Source of the DNA: Lodderomyces elongisporus
Taxonomy: Eukaryota > Ascomycota > Pichiomycetes > Serinales > Debaryomycetaceae
DNA: 64,000 bases
Assembly: GCF_030384665.1 (NCBI RefSeq)
Contig: NC_083679.1
Location: 248,001-312,000 of the forward strand
Direction of reading: 5' to 3'
Of this stretch, positions 41,060 through 52,988 are shown piece by piece (position 1 is the first letter of the stretch; each line of letters opens with the position of its first letter). Made by a program: the position numbers and the translations under genes. The notes under the pieces are model-generated. The model was not told where the DNA came from. It made no database searches and saw nothing but the letters and a program-made list of their open reading frames with translations.

Positions 41060-43318
41060 GCAAGGCGGGATTTACTTACCCAATTGCGACAATCTGCAGC
41101 AGAACCAAAAAAAAACACACACCCCAACCAACCAATTAACCAACCAACCAAGCAAGCAAACAGATAAAAAGAGAAAAAGACAAGGTGAAGAGGTTTATCT
41201 CAATATAATGCAAAAGTTGTGCGCAGAACAAACCTTTTACTACCAACTACTGTCAAATTGATGGACTAATAACCATTTGCAATAACCAGTTTAATTAGTG
41301 CCGATCTTATAATTGCAATCCTTCAAAAGAACTTCTCTTGCTTTACATAAACTATTTTAAAAGTTTTCGGGGAAGTGGCCGATGATTGTCGTATCTATCA
41401 AAATTGATGCGTGACATATATTTCAGTCAAATCCTTTTAACTGAAGCTTTGCAATGGTGGCATACTTCCGGAAAATTACACCACCATGGCATGGGCGTAT
41501 ATGCACACTATACAAATATGAGATTGAAATATAGTTCTGAACTAGTGCTTACCTCACAATAAAGTTTTTTCAGCACCAAAATCAAATGCCATTCCTGTTC
41601 CACTTGCTCTTCTACATCTTTTTTTTTTTAGAGGAGGAAAAGAAAAAAAAAAGACAACAACAAATAACTTGAGTTAGAATGAACAGAAATAGAAGACGGA
41701 AGAAAAAAGTACGGAAACAGAGACTTGTTACACCGCCCCTTTCCTCTTTCCTCTATTTCTTTTGTTTTTTATTCTCCCAGACAAGTAGCTGATGCTGCTA
41801 TTTGATTTCGTTACACAAGATATTTGTAGGAAATTCCGTGTTTGTGACCAAGAAATAAAAAAAAAATGAAAATGTGGATTGCACATCAGATACAAGGCAA
41901 AGAATAGAAGTATTTGGTGCACTAGAAGAACAATACAGCTCGTACAAGATGGAAGGTAAAGTTAATCTAGTTGAGCAATTCCGAAAGATAAGTATAAGCA
42001 AACGTTTAAAATTGCTATTGCAATCAACAACACATTTTACTATAATGCGAGTGTGTTTCTTTTTTTGCAGCTTCTCTAATTTGTGAACAAATTTTGACAA
42101 AAGCATACTTATGTGTAGATATATATGTATATACATATATGAACATGATGTTCTACATTGAAAAACAAACTCCTTCTTTTGGCAAAACCATAACAATCAA
42201 CATCCTTCAGCACATTTTCCACTAAAATGAATAGAAGCGTTAGATAGCTTGCATCTTTGTATAACAAGACACGGGTTAACAGAAAAAAAAAAGGGAGACA
42301 ACCAATCATTTAAAGTATCGCGTAGATTTATAAAATAAGGCTTTTGTATTTATCTTTTTTTGTTTTTATTGTGGTCTCGGATTTTCAAATCAACTTCTAT
42401 AAGCTTTTGAGAAGAAGATGTGTTGAGAAGGTGAGTAAGGGTGAGTAAGAGGAAAGGAGGCAGTGGACGGGAGGTGCAAGAAGAAGCGATATACTCACCA
42501 TAGCGCGAATATGTCGTAACCAAAAATACAATTCTCGGAAAAGATTATAATAAGATTTTTTTTCCATCGAATAATCCCAAGTGCTGCCCATTGCCTAATA
42601 TCACTTGGCTTGTATTTGATGCACAGGATTGCCCTATTCATCCTGCAGAAACGATTACGTCGCTTCATGTGCTTTCTCGCCCGCAGTTTGGAAAGATTGT
42701 GCTTTCGAACTCACGCTTCCTCCTCTTACACTTTAAGTAAGTATAGGAGATTTCTATTCCAGATTGTCTTTTTGGTTGATTGATCATCTAAGATTGATTT
42801 ATCATTCAATCGTACAACTATCGAATTTGGCCCAAACAAAAAAAAAAAAAAAACAACAAAAAATTTGAAAATCAAAGCGTTGACCAACCAACCAATCAGA
42901 CAAACTACCCAATTTGTTCTCTTTATTCACTCAACACACGGAATCAAAGCAAAACTTTCATAAATATTGGCACAAACGCGACAAAACAGAATCAACCTGT
43001 TGTTGTTAATTGTATCACCCATTCCTCCTACATGCTTTGTGCCTTCAAATTTCCTACCGCGTTGTTGTTTATAGATTTCTAGATTCTCCATGCAAAGTCT
43101 TGCCCTTTGTTTATTGTGTACCCTCCCCCCCACTCTGTTGTTATTGAACAATCACGACCCAAGAATGTAATTCTCCATTTTGTATTCTCAGGCAAACCAG
43201 AAACAAAACAAAAAAAAGCACAACCTGAAATTTAACTAGGTTGCAACTCTCCTTCCCTCTGTTTTGTAACATAATAAACTTCTTTGTGGGCCCTTTCGTT
43301 TTGAATACAAAGATTACG

Positions 43319-43335
43319 TTTAGGACCCTGTGCAG
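43319..43335 (+). promoter_or_regulatory. conserved upstream island E2 (copy 1)
   Basis: TTTAGGACCCTGTGCAG is shared exactly with 59509-59525. Distances to the adhesin starts are about 0.8 and 1.0 kb. Confidence 0.55.
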
Positions 43336-44023
43336 CTAAGTAAAGAAGATGTTAGTATTTTGTGCGTCTGTGGTTTTTTTCTTTTTTCATGTACAATTTT
43401 GTTTTGTGTAATAATATCTCTCTTTAGTGCTTTTATACTTTTTAGCTTCCCTTCCCTTTGCATCCCTATTCCCGTGCTTAGTCCTCTTTTGTGTCTTCTG
43501 TTTATTTTTTATTTTTTATTTTCTTTATTACTTTATTTAATATTTTCGCAGTCGTATTTTGCTGAGATAACTTTGAGAACAGTGTTTTGACCCTTGTGTG
43601 TTGTGTAGCAATTTCACCACAGCTTTGCATTCTTTCTTCACCTACTCCAGCTGTGAATTTTCAGCACAACTTCAATACAAGATTAAAATAAATAAAAGTA
43701 ATTAAAAATAAATAAAAATAAAAATTAAGGTTTGGGGCAACCGCCTCTCTACATGGAATTTATTCTCAAAGTTACACCGGTGTCTTCATTTCTGCACACT
43801 TAATGGTTGATACTGTTATTGAAACAAAACAGCAATAAGAAAACAAAGTATGGAAGTAAAAAGAAATAAAACTTATAGAGCATCTATGCTAAACACCAGT
43901 ATTTTCCTTCTCCCCCTCCTCTTCCCCCCCCCCACTCTCATCTCACTGCACCCGCACCCAACATCTTTATGGATACCTCAATGTTAATCGTACTTTGGTA
44001 ATTTTTTTTTTTCAGGTAGGAGG

Positions 44024-44030
44024 TATAAAT
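44024..44030 (+). promoter_or_regulatory. TATA box of adhesin gene 1
   Basis: TATAAAT lies 113 bp upstream of the ATG; the leader that follows resembles the leader of adhesin gene 2 (CTCTACACAA ... TTCAA just before the start). Confidence 0.55.
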
Positions 44031-44142
44031 GGTCTCCCAATATCCCATAAAATGTATATTTCCTTGTGGTTTTAAAAATCCCTTGATATTCTTATTCACT
44101 CTTCCACTCTCTCTACACAAACTTCAATAAAAACCACAGCCG

Positions 44143-47100
44143 ATGATATTTAAACGGCTTTTTTATCTAATCTGGCTATTCCTAGTTCAGGGCTTACTTG
44201 CTGTGACTATTACACAGGACACAGTCACAAGTGGAACCATCAATCTTTCTGTTGGAAGTATAACCGTTAGTTCTGGCGCATACTGGTCAATCATAAACAA
44301 TGCTGTTTCAGCATTCGTAGGTGACTTGACCGTACAAAGCAATGCCGGGTTCTATATCTCAACCACAAACCCATTGATTGGTTTGCAAGTCACCTTGCTA
44401 GGTGTCTTGAACTCAATTCAAAACAACGGTGTTATTTCATTCAACTCCCTCAAGACATTGATTGCACCAAACTACAACTTGGTTGGTCTTTCCTTTCTCA
44501 ACAATGGTCAGATGTACCTTGCAGCCGATGGAACTAACCCACCGGTCATGGCCTTAACAGCCGCATCATGGACAAACAATGGATTACTTGTATTCTACCA
44601 AAACCAACGTTCAGAGTCTTTAATCAATTTGGGAACTACCTTAGGCTCAATCACAAATGCCGGCTCCATCTGTCTCTACAGCAGTGTTTACCAACAATTG
44701 ACTAGCATCACAGGCTCAGGATGGTATGTTTTTTTAATTTTTTTTATTCTATCTTTTCTTATTATCTTATATGGCACTCTTTTGTTTGCACGTTTCGTCT
44801 TAGTTCGAATGTGTGCTCAAATTTTGAGACACTTTTAACATCACTGGAACAGATTTTCAAAACTTAATTTTAAACTACCGAGTGCGAAAGCAAATTCAAA
44901 TGTGGAAAATGCACAAAACATATCACGTGATACTTTTGCTCGTCAGTTTAGTGCGTGTGTGTGTGTGTGTGTGAAAGAGATTTTTTCTCTGCTTACGTAT
45001 TCTTTGCATTCAAAATCAAGAATAAAATTATGTCCTGATAGAAACGCGACTTTGCTGCCTCCATTTCGAAACCAAGAAAGTCGATTATGTTTTTACTTTA
45101 CTAACGAGATATACAGTATTCAAGCAAATGGAGACTCGACCATCTACCTCTCCAATGCGTTGCTATCTGTTGCAACTACTCAAACTTTATACTTAAGAGA
45201 CTCCCAGAGTTCAATAGTGGTTCAAGCATTGAGTGCACCCGCTACATATACAATTGCAGGATTCGGTAATGGTAACAAAATTGGGTTGACTATTCCGCTT
45301 TCTTTGACCAACAAAATTTTGGGCACCACTCCATACTCCTATAACGCAAACACCGGTATATTGACATTAACTGGTGGACTTACAGGACTCTTATCACAAA
45401 AATTTCTAATTGGAAAAGGATACGATGCCACTTCCTTTGAAGTTGTTACAGATGCCGGAGCCGGCTTACCATCAACCTTATTAGGGTCATTACGATACAA
45501 TAAAGCGGTCCCGGCAAATGCAATTCCATCTGTTTGTCTGTGTCAGGTTCCACCAGCAGCTCCAGGAACGGACCTGACCTCAAGCACTCAACCACCATCA
45601 TCGTCAACGCAACCACCATCATCTTCTACTAAACCACCATCATCATCAACCCAACCACCATCATCATCTACGCAACCACCATCATCATCTACGCAACCAC
45701 CATCATCATCAACCCAACCACCATCATCATCAACCCAACCACCATCATCATCAACCCAACCACCATCATCATCAACCCAACCTCCACCATCATCATCAAC
45801 CCAACCACCATCATCATCTACCCAACCACCATCATCGTCAACGCAACCTCCATCATCATCATCAACCCAACCACCATCATCATCTACCCAACCACCATCA
45901 TCATCTACCCAACCACCATCATCATCTACCCAACCACCATCATCATCTACCCAACCACCATCATCATCAACCCAACCACCATCATCATCTACCGATTCTT
46001 CAGCATTAACTACTGAGTACACTACTACCTGGACCACTACCAATGCAGATGGTTCAGTTGAGACCGACTCTGGTATCGTCTCTGTTTCCGGTACTTCATC
46101 CACCACAGTGACTACGTTTGCTCCTGAATCTTCTACGGACACCGACAGTGAATCATCTACCGATTCTTCAGCATTCACTACTGAGTACACTACCACCTGG
46201 ACCACTACCAATGCAGATGGTTCAGTTGAGACTGACTCTGGTGTTGTATCAGTTTCTGGTACTTCATCCACCACAGTGACTACGTTTGCTCCTGAATCTT
46301 CTACGGACACCGACAGTGAATCATCTACCGATTCTTCAGCATTCACTACTGAGTACACTACCACCTGGACCACCACCAATGCCGACGGTTCAGTTGAGAC
46401 CGACTCTGGTATCGTCTCTGTTTCCGGTACTTCATCCACCACAGTGACTACGTTTGCTCCTGAGTCGCAGACTGATACTGATAGTGAATCATCTACCGAT
46501 TCTTCAGCATTCACTACTGAGTACACTACTACCTGGACCACTACCAATGCAGATGGTTCAGTTGAGACCGACTCTGGTGTTGTCTCTGTTTCCGGTACTT
46601 CATCCACCACAGTGACTACGTTTGCTCCTGAATCTTCTACGGACACCGACAGTGAATCATCTACCGATTCTTCAGCATTCACTACTGAGTACACTACCAC
46701 CTGGACCACCACCAATGCCGACGGTTCAGTTGAGACCGACTCTGGTATCGTCTCTGTTTCTGGTACTTCATCCACCACAGTGACTACGTTTGCTCCTGAA
46801 TCTTCTACGGACACTGATAGTGAATCATCTACCGATTCTTCAGCATTCACTACTGAGTACACTACCACCTGGACCACTACCAATGCAGATGGTTCAGTTG
46901 AGACCGACTCTGGTATCGTCTCTGTTTCCGGTACTTCATCCACCACAGTGACTACGTTTGCTCCTGAGTCGCAGACTGATACTGATAGTGAATCATCTAC
47001 CGATTCTTCAGCATTCACTACTGAGTACACTACTACCTGGACCACTACCAATGCAGATGGTTCAGTTGAGACCGACTCTGGTGTTGTCTCTGTTTCCGGT

Positions 47101-50100
47101 ACTTCATCCACCACAGTGACTACGTTTGCTCCTGAATCTTCTACGGACACCGACAGTGAATCATCTACCGATTCTTCAGCATTCACTACTGAGTATACTA
47201 CCACCTGGACCACTACCAATGCAGATGGTTCAGTTGAGACTGACTCTGGTATTGTATCTGTTTCCGGTACTTCATCCACCACAGTGACTACGTTTGCTCC
47301 TGAGTCGCAGACTGATACTGATAGTGAATCATCTACCGATTCTTCAGCATTCACTACTGAGTACACTACCACCTGGACCACTACCAATGCAGATGGTTCA
47401 GTTGAGACTGACTCTGGTATTGTATTTGTTTCCGGTACTTCATCCACCACAGTGACTACGTTTGCTCCTGAGTCGCAGACTGATACCGATAGTGAATCAT
47501 CTACCGATTCTTCAGCATTCACTACTGAGTACACTACCACCTGGACCACTACCAATGCAGATGGTTCAGTTGAGACCGACTCTGGTGTTGTCTCTGTTTC
47601 CGGTACTTCATCCACCACAGTGACTACGTTTGCTCCTGAATCTTCTACGGACACTGATAGTGAATCATCTACCGATTCTTCAGCATTCACTACTGAGTAC
47701 ACTACCACCTGGACCACTACCAATGCAGATGGTTCAGTTGAGACTGACTCTGGTATTGTATCTGTTTCCGGGACTTCATCCACCACAGTGACTACGTTTG
47801 CTCCTGAGTCGCAGACTGATACCGATAGTGAATCATCTACCGATTCTTCAGCATTCACTACTGAGTACACTACCACCTGGACCACTACCAATGCAGATGG
47901 TTCAGTTGAGACCGACTCTGGTATCGTCTCTGTTTCCGGTACTTCATCCACCACAGTGACTACGTTTGCTCCTGAGTCGCAGACTGATACTGATAGTGAA
48001 TCATCTACCGATTCTTCAGCATTCACTACTGAGTACACTACCACCTGGACCACTACCAATGCAGATGGTTCAGTTGAGACCGACTCTGGTGTTGTCTCTG
48101 TTTCCGGTACTTCATCCACCACAGTGACTACGTTTGCTCCTGAGTCGCAGACTGATACCGATAGTGAATCATCTACCGATTCTCCAGCATTCACTACTGA
48201 GTACACTACCACCTGGATCACTACCAATGCAGATGGTTCAGTTGAGACCGACTCTGGTGTTGTCTCTGTTTCCGGTACTTCATCCACCACAGTGACTACG
48301 TTTGCTCCTGAATCTTCTACGGACACCGACAGTGAATCATCTACCGATTCTTCAGCATTCACTACTGAGTATACTACCACCTGGACCACTACCAATGCAG
48401 ATGGTTCAGTTGAGACCGACTCTGGTATCGTCTCTGTTTCCGGTACTTCATCCACCACAGTGACTACGTTTGCTCCTGAGTCGCAGACTGATACTGATAG
48501 TGAATCATCTACCGATTCTTCAGCATTCACTACTGAGTACACTACTACCTGGACCACTACCAATGCAGATGGTTCAGTTGAGACCGACTCTGGTATCGTC
48601 TCTGTTTCCGGTACTTCATCCACCACAGTGACTACGTTTGCTCCTGAATCTTCTACGGACACCGACAGTGAATCATCTACCGATTCTTCAGCATTCACTA
48701 CTGAGTACACTACCACCTGGACCACTACCAATGCCGACGGTTCAGTTGAGACCGACTCTGGTATCGTCTCTGTTTCCGGTACTTCATCCACCACAGTGAC
48801 TACATTTGCTCCTGAATCTTCTACGGACACTGATAGTGAATCATCTACCGATTCTTCAGCATTCACTACTGAGTACACTACTACCTGGACCACTACCAAT
48901 GCAGATGGTTCAGTTGAGACTGACTCTGGTGTTGTATCTGTTTCCGGTACTTCATCCACCACAGTGACTACGTTTGCTCCTGAATCTTCTACGGACACCG
49001 ACAGTGAATCATCTACCGATTCTTCAGCATTCACTACTGAGTACACTACCACCTGGACCACTACCAATGCCGACGGTTCAGTTGAGACCGACTCTGGTAT
49101 CGTCTCTGTTTCCGGTACTTCATCCACCACAGCGACTACATTTGCTCCTGAATCTTCTACGGACACTGATAGTGAATCATCTACCGATTCTTCAGCATTC
49201 ACTACTGAGTACACTACTACCTGGACCACTACCAATGCAGATGGTTCAGTTGAGACCGACTCTGGTGTTGTCTCTGTTTCCGGTACTTCATCCACCACAG
49301 TGACTACGTTTGCTCCTGAATCTTCTACGGACACCGACAGTGAATCATCTACCGATTCTTCAGCATTCACTACTGAGTACACTACCACCTGGACCACCAC
49401 CAATGCCGACGGTTCAGTTGAGACCGACTCTGGTATCGTCTCTGTTTCCGGTACTTCATCCACCACAGTGACTACGTTTGCTCCTGAATCTTCTACGGAC
49501 ACCGACAGTGAATCATCTACCTATTCTCCAGCATTCACTACTGAGTACACTACTACCTGGACCACTACCAATGCAGATGGTTCAGTTGAGACTGTCTCTG
49601 GTATCGTCTCTGTTTCCGGTACTTCATCCACCACAGTGACTACATTCCCACACCTGCAAGATGCGGAAACATCCGAGTACACTACTACCTGGACCACCAC
49701 TAATGCAGATGGCTCGGTTGAGACTGACTCTGGTGTTGTATCAATATCTGGTACCTCGTCAACTACCATCACTACATTCCCACACCTGCAAGATGCAGAA
49801 GCATCCGAGTACACTACTACCTGGACCACCACCAATGCAGATGGCTCAGTTGAGACTGACTCTGGTATTGTGTCTGTTTCTGGTACCTCGTCAACTACCA
49901 TCACTACATTCCCACACCTGCAAGATGCAGAAGCTTCCGAGTACACTACTACCTGGACCACCACCAATGCAGATGGCTCAGTTGAGACTAACTCTGGTAT
50001 TGTATCAGTATCTGGTACCTCGTCAACTACCATCACTACATTCCCACACCTGCAAGATGCTGGCGCTTCCGAATACACTACTACCTGGACCACCACCAAT

Positions 50101-52251
50101 GCAGATGGCTCAGTTGAGACTGACTCTGGTGTTGTATCAGTTTCTGGTACTTCGTCAACTACCATTACTACATTCCCACACCTGCAAGATGTTGGCGCTT
50201 CCGAATACACTACTACCTGGACCACCACCAATGCAGATGGCTCAGTTGAGACTAACTCTGGTATTGTATCAGTATCTGGTACCTCGTCAACTACCATCAC
50301 TACATTCCCACACCTGCAAGATGCTGGCGCTTCCGAATACACTACTACCTGGACCACCACCAATGCAGATGGCTCAGTTGAGACTGACTCTGGTGTTGTA
50401 TCAGTATCTGGTACTTCGTCAACTACCATTACTACATTCCCACACCTGCAAGATGCTGGCGCTTCCGAATACAATACTACCTGGACCACCACCAATGCAG
50501 ATGGCTCAGTTGAGACTGACTCTGGTGTTGTATCAGTATCTGGTACTTCGTCAACTACCATCACTACATTCCCACACCTGCAAGATGCTGGCGCTTCCGA
50601 ATACAATACTACCTGGACCACCACCAATGCAGATGGCTCAGTTGAGACTGACTCTGGTGTTGTATCAGTTTCTGGTACTTCGTCAACTACCATCACTACA
50701 TTCCCACACCTGCAAGATCCAGAAGCATCCGAGTACACTACTACTTGGACCACCACTAATGCAGATGGCTCCGTCGAGACTGACTCTGGTATTGTATCAG
50801 TATCTGGTACCTCGTCAACTACCATCACTACATTCCCAGCATCTGCAACTGGCCCTATTGTTTGTAAACGTGATGACCCTGATTGTAACTCTGGAGAGGG
50901 AATCTACACTACCACCTGGACCACCACTAATGCAGATGGCTCGGTCGAGACTGACTCTGGTATTGTCTCTGTTTCCGGTACATCATCCACCACATTGACT
51001 ACATTCCCACACCTGCAAGATGCTGGCGCTTCCGAGTACACCACCACTTGGACCACCACTAATGCAGATGGCTCGGTTGAGACTGACTCTGGTATTGTCT
51101 CTGTTTCCGGTACATCATCCACCACATTGACTACATTCCCACACCTGCAAGATGCTGGCGCTTCCGAGTACACCACCACTTGGACTACTACTAATGCAGA
51201 CGGCTCCGTCGAGACTGACTCTGGTATTGTCTCTGTTTCCGGTACTTCATCCACCACATTGACTACATTCCCACACCTGCAAGATGCTGGCGCTTCCGAG
51301 TACACCACCACTTGGACTACTACTAATGCAGATGGGTCAGTCGAGACTGACTCTGGTATTGTCTCTGTTTCCGGTACATCATCCACCACATTGACTACAT
51401 TCCCACACCTGCAAGATGCTGGCGCTTCCGAGTACACCACCACTTGGACTACTACTAATGCAGACGGCTCCGTCGAGACTGACTCTGGTATTGTCTCTGT
51501 TTCCGGTACTTCATCCACCACATTGACTACATTCCCACACCTGCAAGATGCTGGCGCTTCCGAATACACTACTACTTGGACCACCACTAATGCAGATGGC
51601 TCGGTTGTGACTGACTCTGGTGTAGTATCAGTTTCTGGTACTTCATCCACCACATTGACTACATTCCCACACCTGCAAGATGCTGATGCTTCGGAGTACA
51701 CTACCACTTGGACCACCACTAATGCCGATGGTTCAGTTGCCACTGCATCCGGTGTGGTCACTTTATCTGGCTCCTCCACTGTATTGTTGCCAACTGTTTC
51801 TTTGGCAGTTCCATCTTCAAGTAGTATTATATCAACTACAACTTTTGATAATGCCCTTCCAACGTCCAAGACTGAGAATGCTGGAACTGAGTCTGTTCCA
51901 TCTGTTGCAATGAATGGAAGCAACGGAGATAGTGAAGTTAGCAACGCGGCAGGTTCTTCTACAAGTTCTGTCATTGCATTTGAATCCGTTAACCCAGAAG
52001 CTTCTAATTCGCCAAGTAGCACAAGTGCTGGTTCTGGCTTAGGTTCCAGTTCTGTGACTGTTGGTGCTACAACTTTGGAAACTCACGGAATCTCCACCTC
52101 TGCTTTTGTTGCAGCTACGTCATCGAATTCATCTCCTATCTCCACTTCAACTGCATCGGTTCAACTATCTGAAAACTCGGCGGCTAGTTTTACTCCTAGC
52201 AAATGGATGGCTATTCTCTTAGCCTGCATTGGGGTATTCACGTTTATTTGA
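44143..52251 (+). CDS. HYR/IFF-type GPI-anchored adhesin, two exons (adhesin gene 1)
   Basis: Exons 44143-44723 and 45117-52251 give a 2571-residue wall protein. A signal peptide (about 1-20) precedes the hyphally-regulated (HYR/IFF) N-terminal domain, residues ~21-340. The splice creates the conserved GSGC (Cys194), followed by IQANGDSTIYLS; without splicing the frame stops at 44836-44838. Next come 19 TQPPSSS units (351-483), 22 repeats of 56 residues (484-1702), then 16 related units, mostly of 44 residues (1703 to ~2415), one with a Cys pair, all built on TTTWTTTNADGSVETDSG. A Ser/Thr stalk and GPI signal (KWMAILLACIGVFTFI) follow. The protein should be heavily O-mannosylated, wall-linked, and mediate adhesion or biofilm; ligand unknown. 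In-frame CTG codons sit in the 44-residue repeats. An ATG at 44902 lies inside the intron and is not a start. Confidence 0.92.
44724..45116 (+). other. spliceosomal intron of adhesin gene 1
   Basis: 393 bp: 5' GTATGT (44724-44729), branch TACTAAC (45099-45105), 3' AG at 45115-45116, phase 2. It contains a GT repeat and ATCACGTGAT (44922-44931). The position matches the intron of gene 2 exactly and removal restores the family's Cys-containing motif. Confidence 0.93.
45586..45984 (+). repeat. 19 tandem 21-bp units (TQPPSSS)
   Basis: Heptapeptide spacer repeats between the ligand domain and the 56-residue repeats, with one extra Pro and one extra Ser variant. Absent from adhesin gene 2. Confidence 0.93.
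45985..49641 (+). repeat. 22 tandem 168-bp units (56 residues each)
   Basis: Units begin with TCATCTACCGATTC-type sequence every 168 bp from 45985 to 49513. They differ at few sites (SSTDTD versus SQTDTD linker, GIV versus GVV) and are otherwise almost identical at DNA level; the last switches to the 132-bp type. Confidence 0.95.
49642..51780 (+). repeat. 16 tandem units of 132-bp type (44 residues)
   Basis: Nine units from 49642, one 171-bp variant (50830-51000) encoding CKRDDPDC, five identical-phase units from 51001, and a final degenerate unit from 51661. The shared core is EYTTTWTTTNADGSVETDSG; fifteen copies contain CAC-CTG-CAA. Confidence 0.95.
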
Positions 52252-52988
52252 GAAGATAGTTCAAGACTATAGCATACAATTGTGCTATTTAAGCAAGCAC
52301 TACCAGTTGCTTTCTTTTTACTGTTTCAATTCTTTCTACTTTTTTTTATTCTTTGCTTTTCGGTGACATTCCTTCAATTGATTTGTCTTGACTATTTAAT
52401 GCATGTATTGTTTTTTTTTTTGCAATTTCTGCAGGCTTGTTTGCTCCCCGCGGAACGATTTCGGTTTCGTTTTTTACTTGAACGAATTAATTTTGATTTT
52501 CGGTTATTTATTGTTGTTGTTTTCTTTTTGAAGAGAGATTATATATTATCTTGACATTGTTTATTTAAAAAATAGTTAGATATTAATTTTCTATTTTTTC
52601 TAGATACCTTTTTTTTTATTAATTCAAGAGATTAGATTATAATGGCCAGCAATGTAGAAACAGTTGATTATAAAGAGTTCCTATTTTATTCGGGTTACAG
52701 ATTGAAACACATATGCGCCAATCTATACATTGAATGGTCAATTTCCAATTAAAATAAAAATCGGAGTCGTGGATGGCTAGATCAGGGTTCTTGCAGTGTT
52801 TTGCTCAACTGTTCTTTTTTCTAGAATCCTTTAAAAAAAAAATTTTAGGGTTCAATTTTGTACTAATCTATAGGCATCAGAAGGTTTTAGCTACATGAGT
52901 GGAGCAAAGTATTTGCTGAGGTCTATCGGTAATTCATGTTAGAGAAAAAGTATAAATAGCTAAATTTTGCATATAGCTCGCTGTAAAG

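Larger units (their letters stand above)
34159..44142. other. 10-kb gene desert upstream of adhesin gene 1
   Basis: Nearly 10 kb between two divergent starts (PSP1 and adhesin gene 1) without a supportable coding region on either strand. It holds noncoding repeat copy A (35782-36809), a TTCTCTC-type pyrimidine repeat (36886-36965), a C23A13 tract followed by a decamer repeat (37898-37980), many A/T runs, the islands shared with the second desert (41041-41059, 43319-43335), a GC-richer unique block at 42600-42740 and the TATA box at 44024. Open frames of 60-150 codons are low-complexity Phe/Leu/Lys frames. Confidence 0.75.

Noticed and set aside
42600..42740. tRNA gene (TTCGAAC near 42706) in the GC-richer block
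   Set aside because: The flanking bases do not form a five-pair T-stem and no A-box lies at the right distance; no cloverleaf could be drawn. No tRNA was found elsewhere by eye.
44902..45116. ATG at 44902 as start of a separate long gene
   Set aside because: It lies inside the intron. Its first ~72 codons have no family similarity, contain a GT-repeat-encoded Val-Cys run, and the matching region of gene 2 is a frameshifted intron.
45588..49502. 1304-codon open frame antisense to adhesin gene 1 (similar long antisense frames at 49521-50828, 50904-52022 and 62124-63998)
   Set aside because: The repeat periods (21, 168 and 132 bp) are multiples of three, so any antisense frame open in one unit stays open through all. 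The sense strand has signal peptide, domain, splice sites and GPI signal; the antisense has none.
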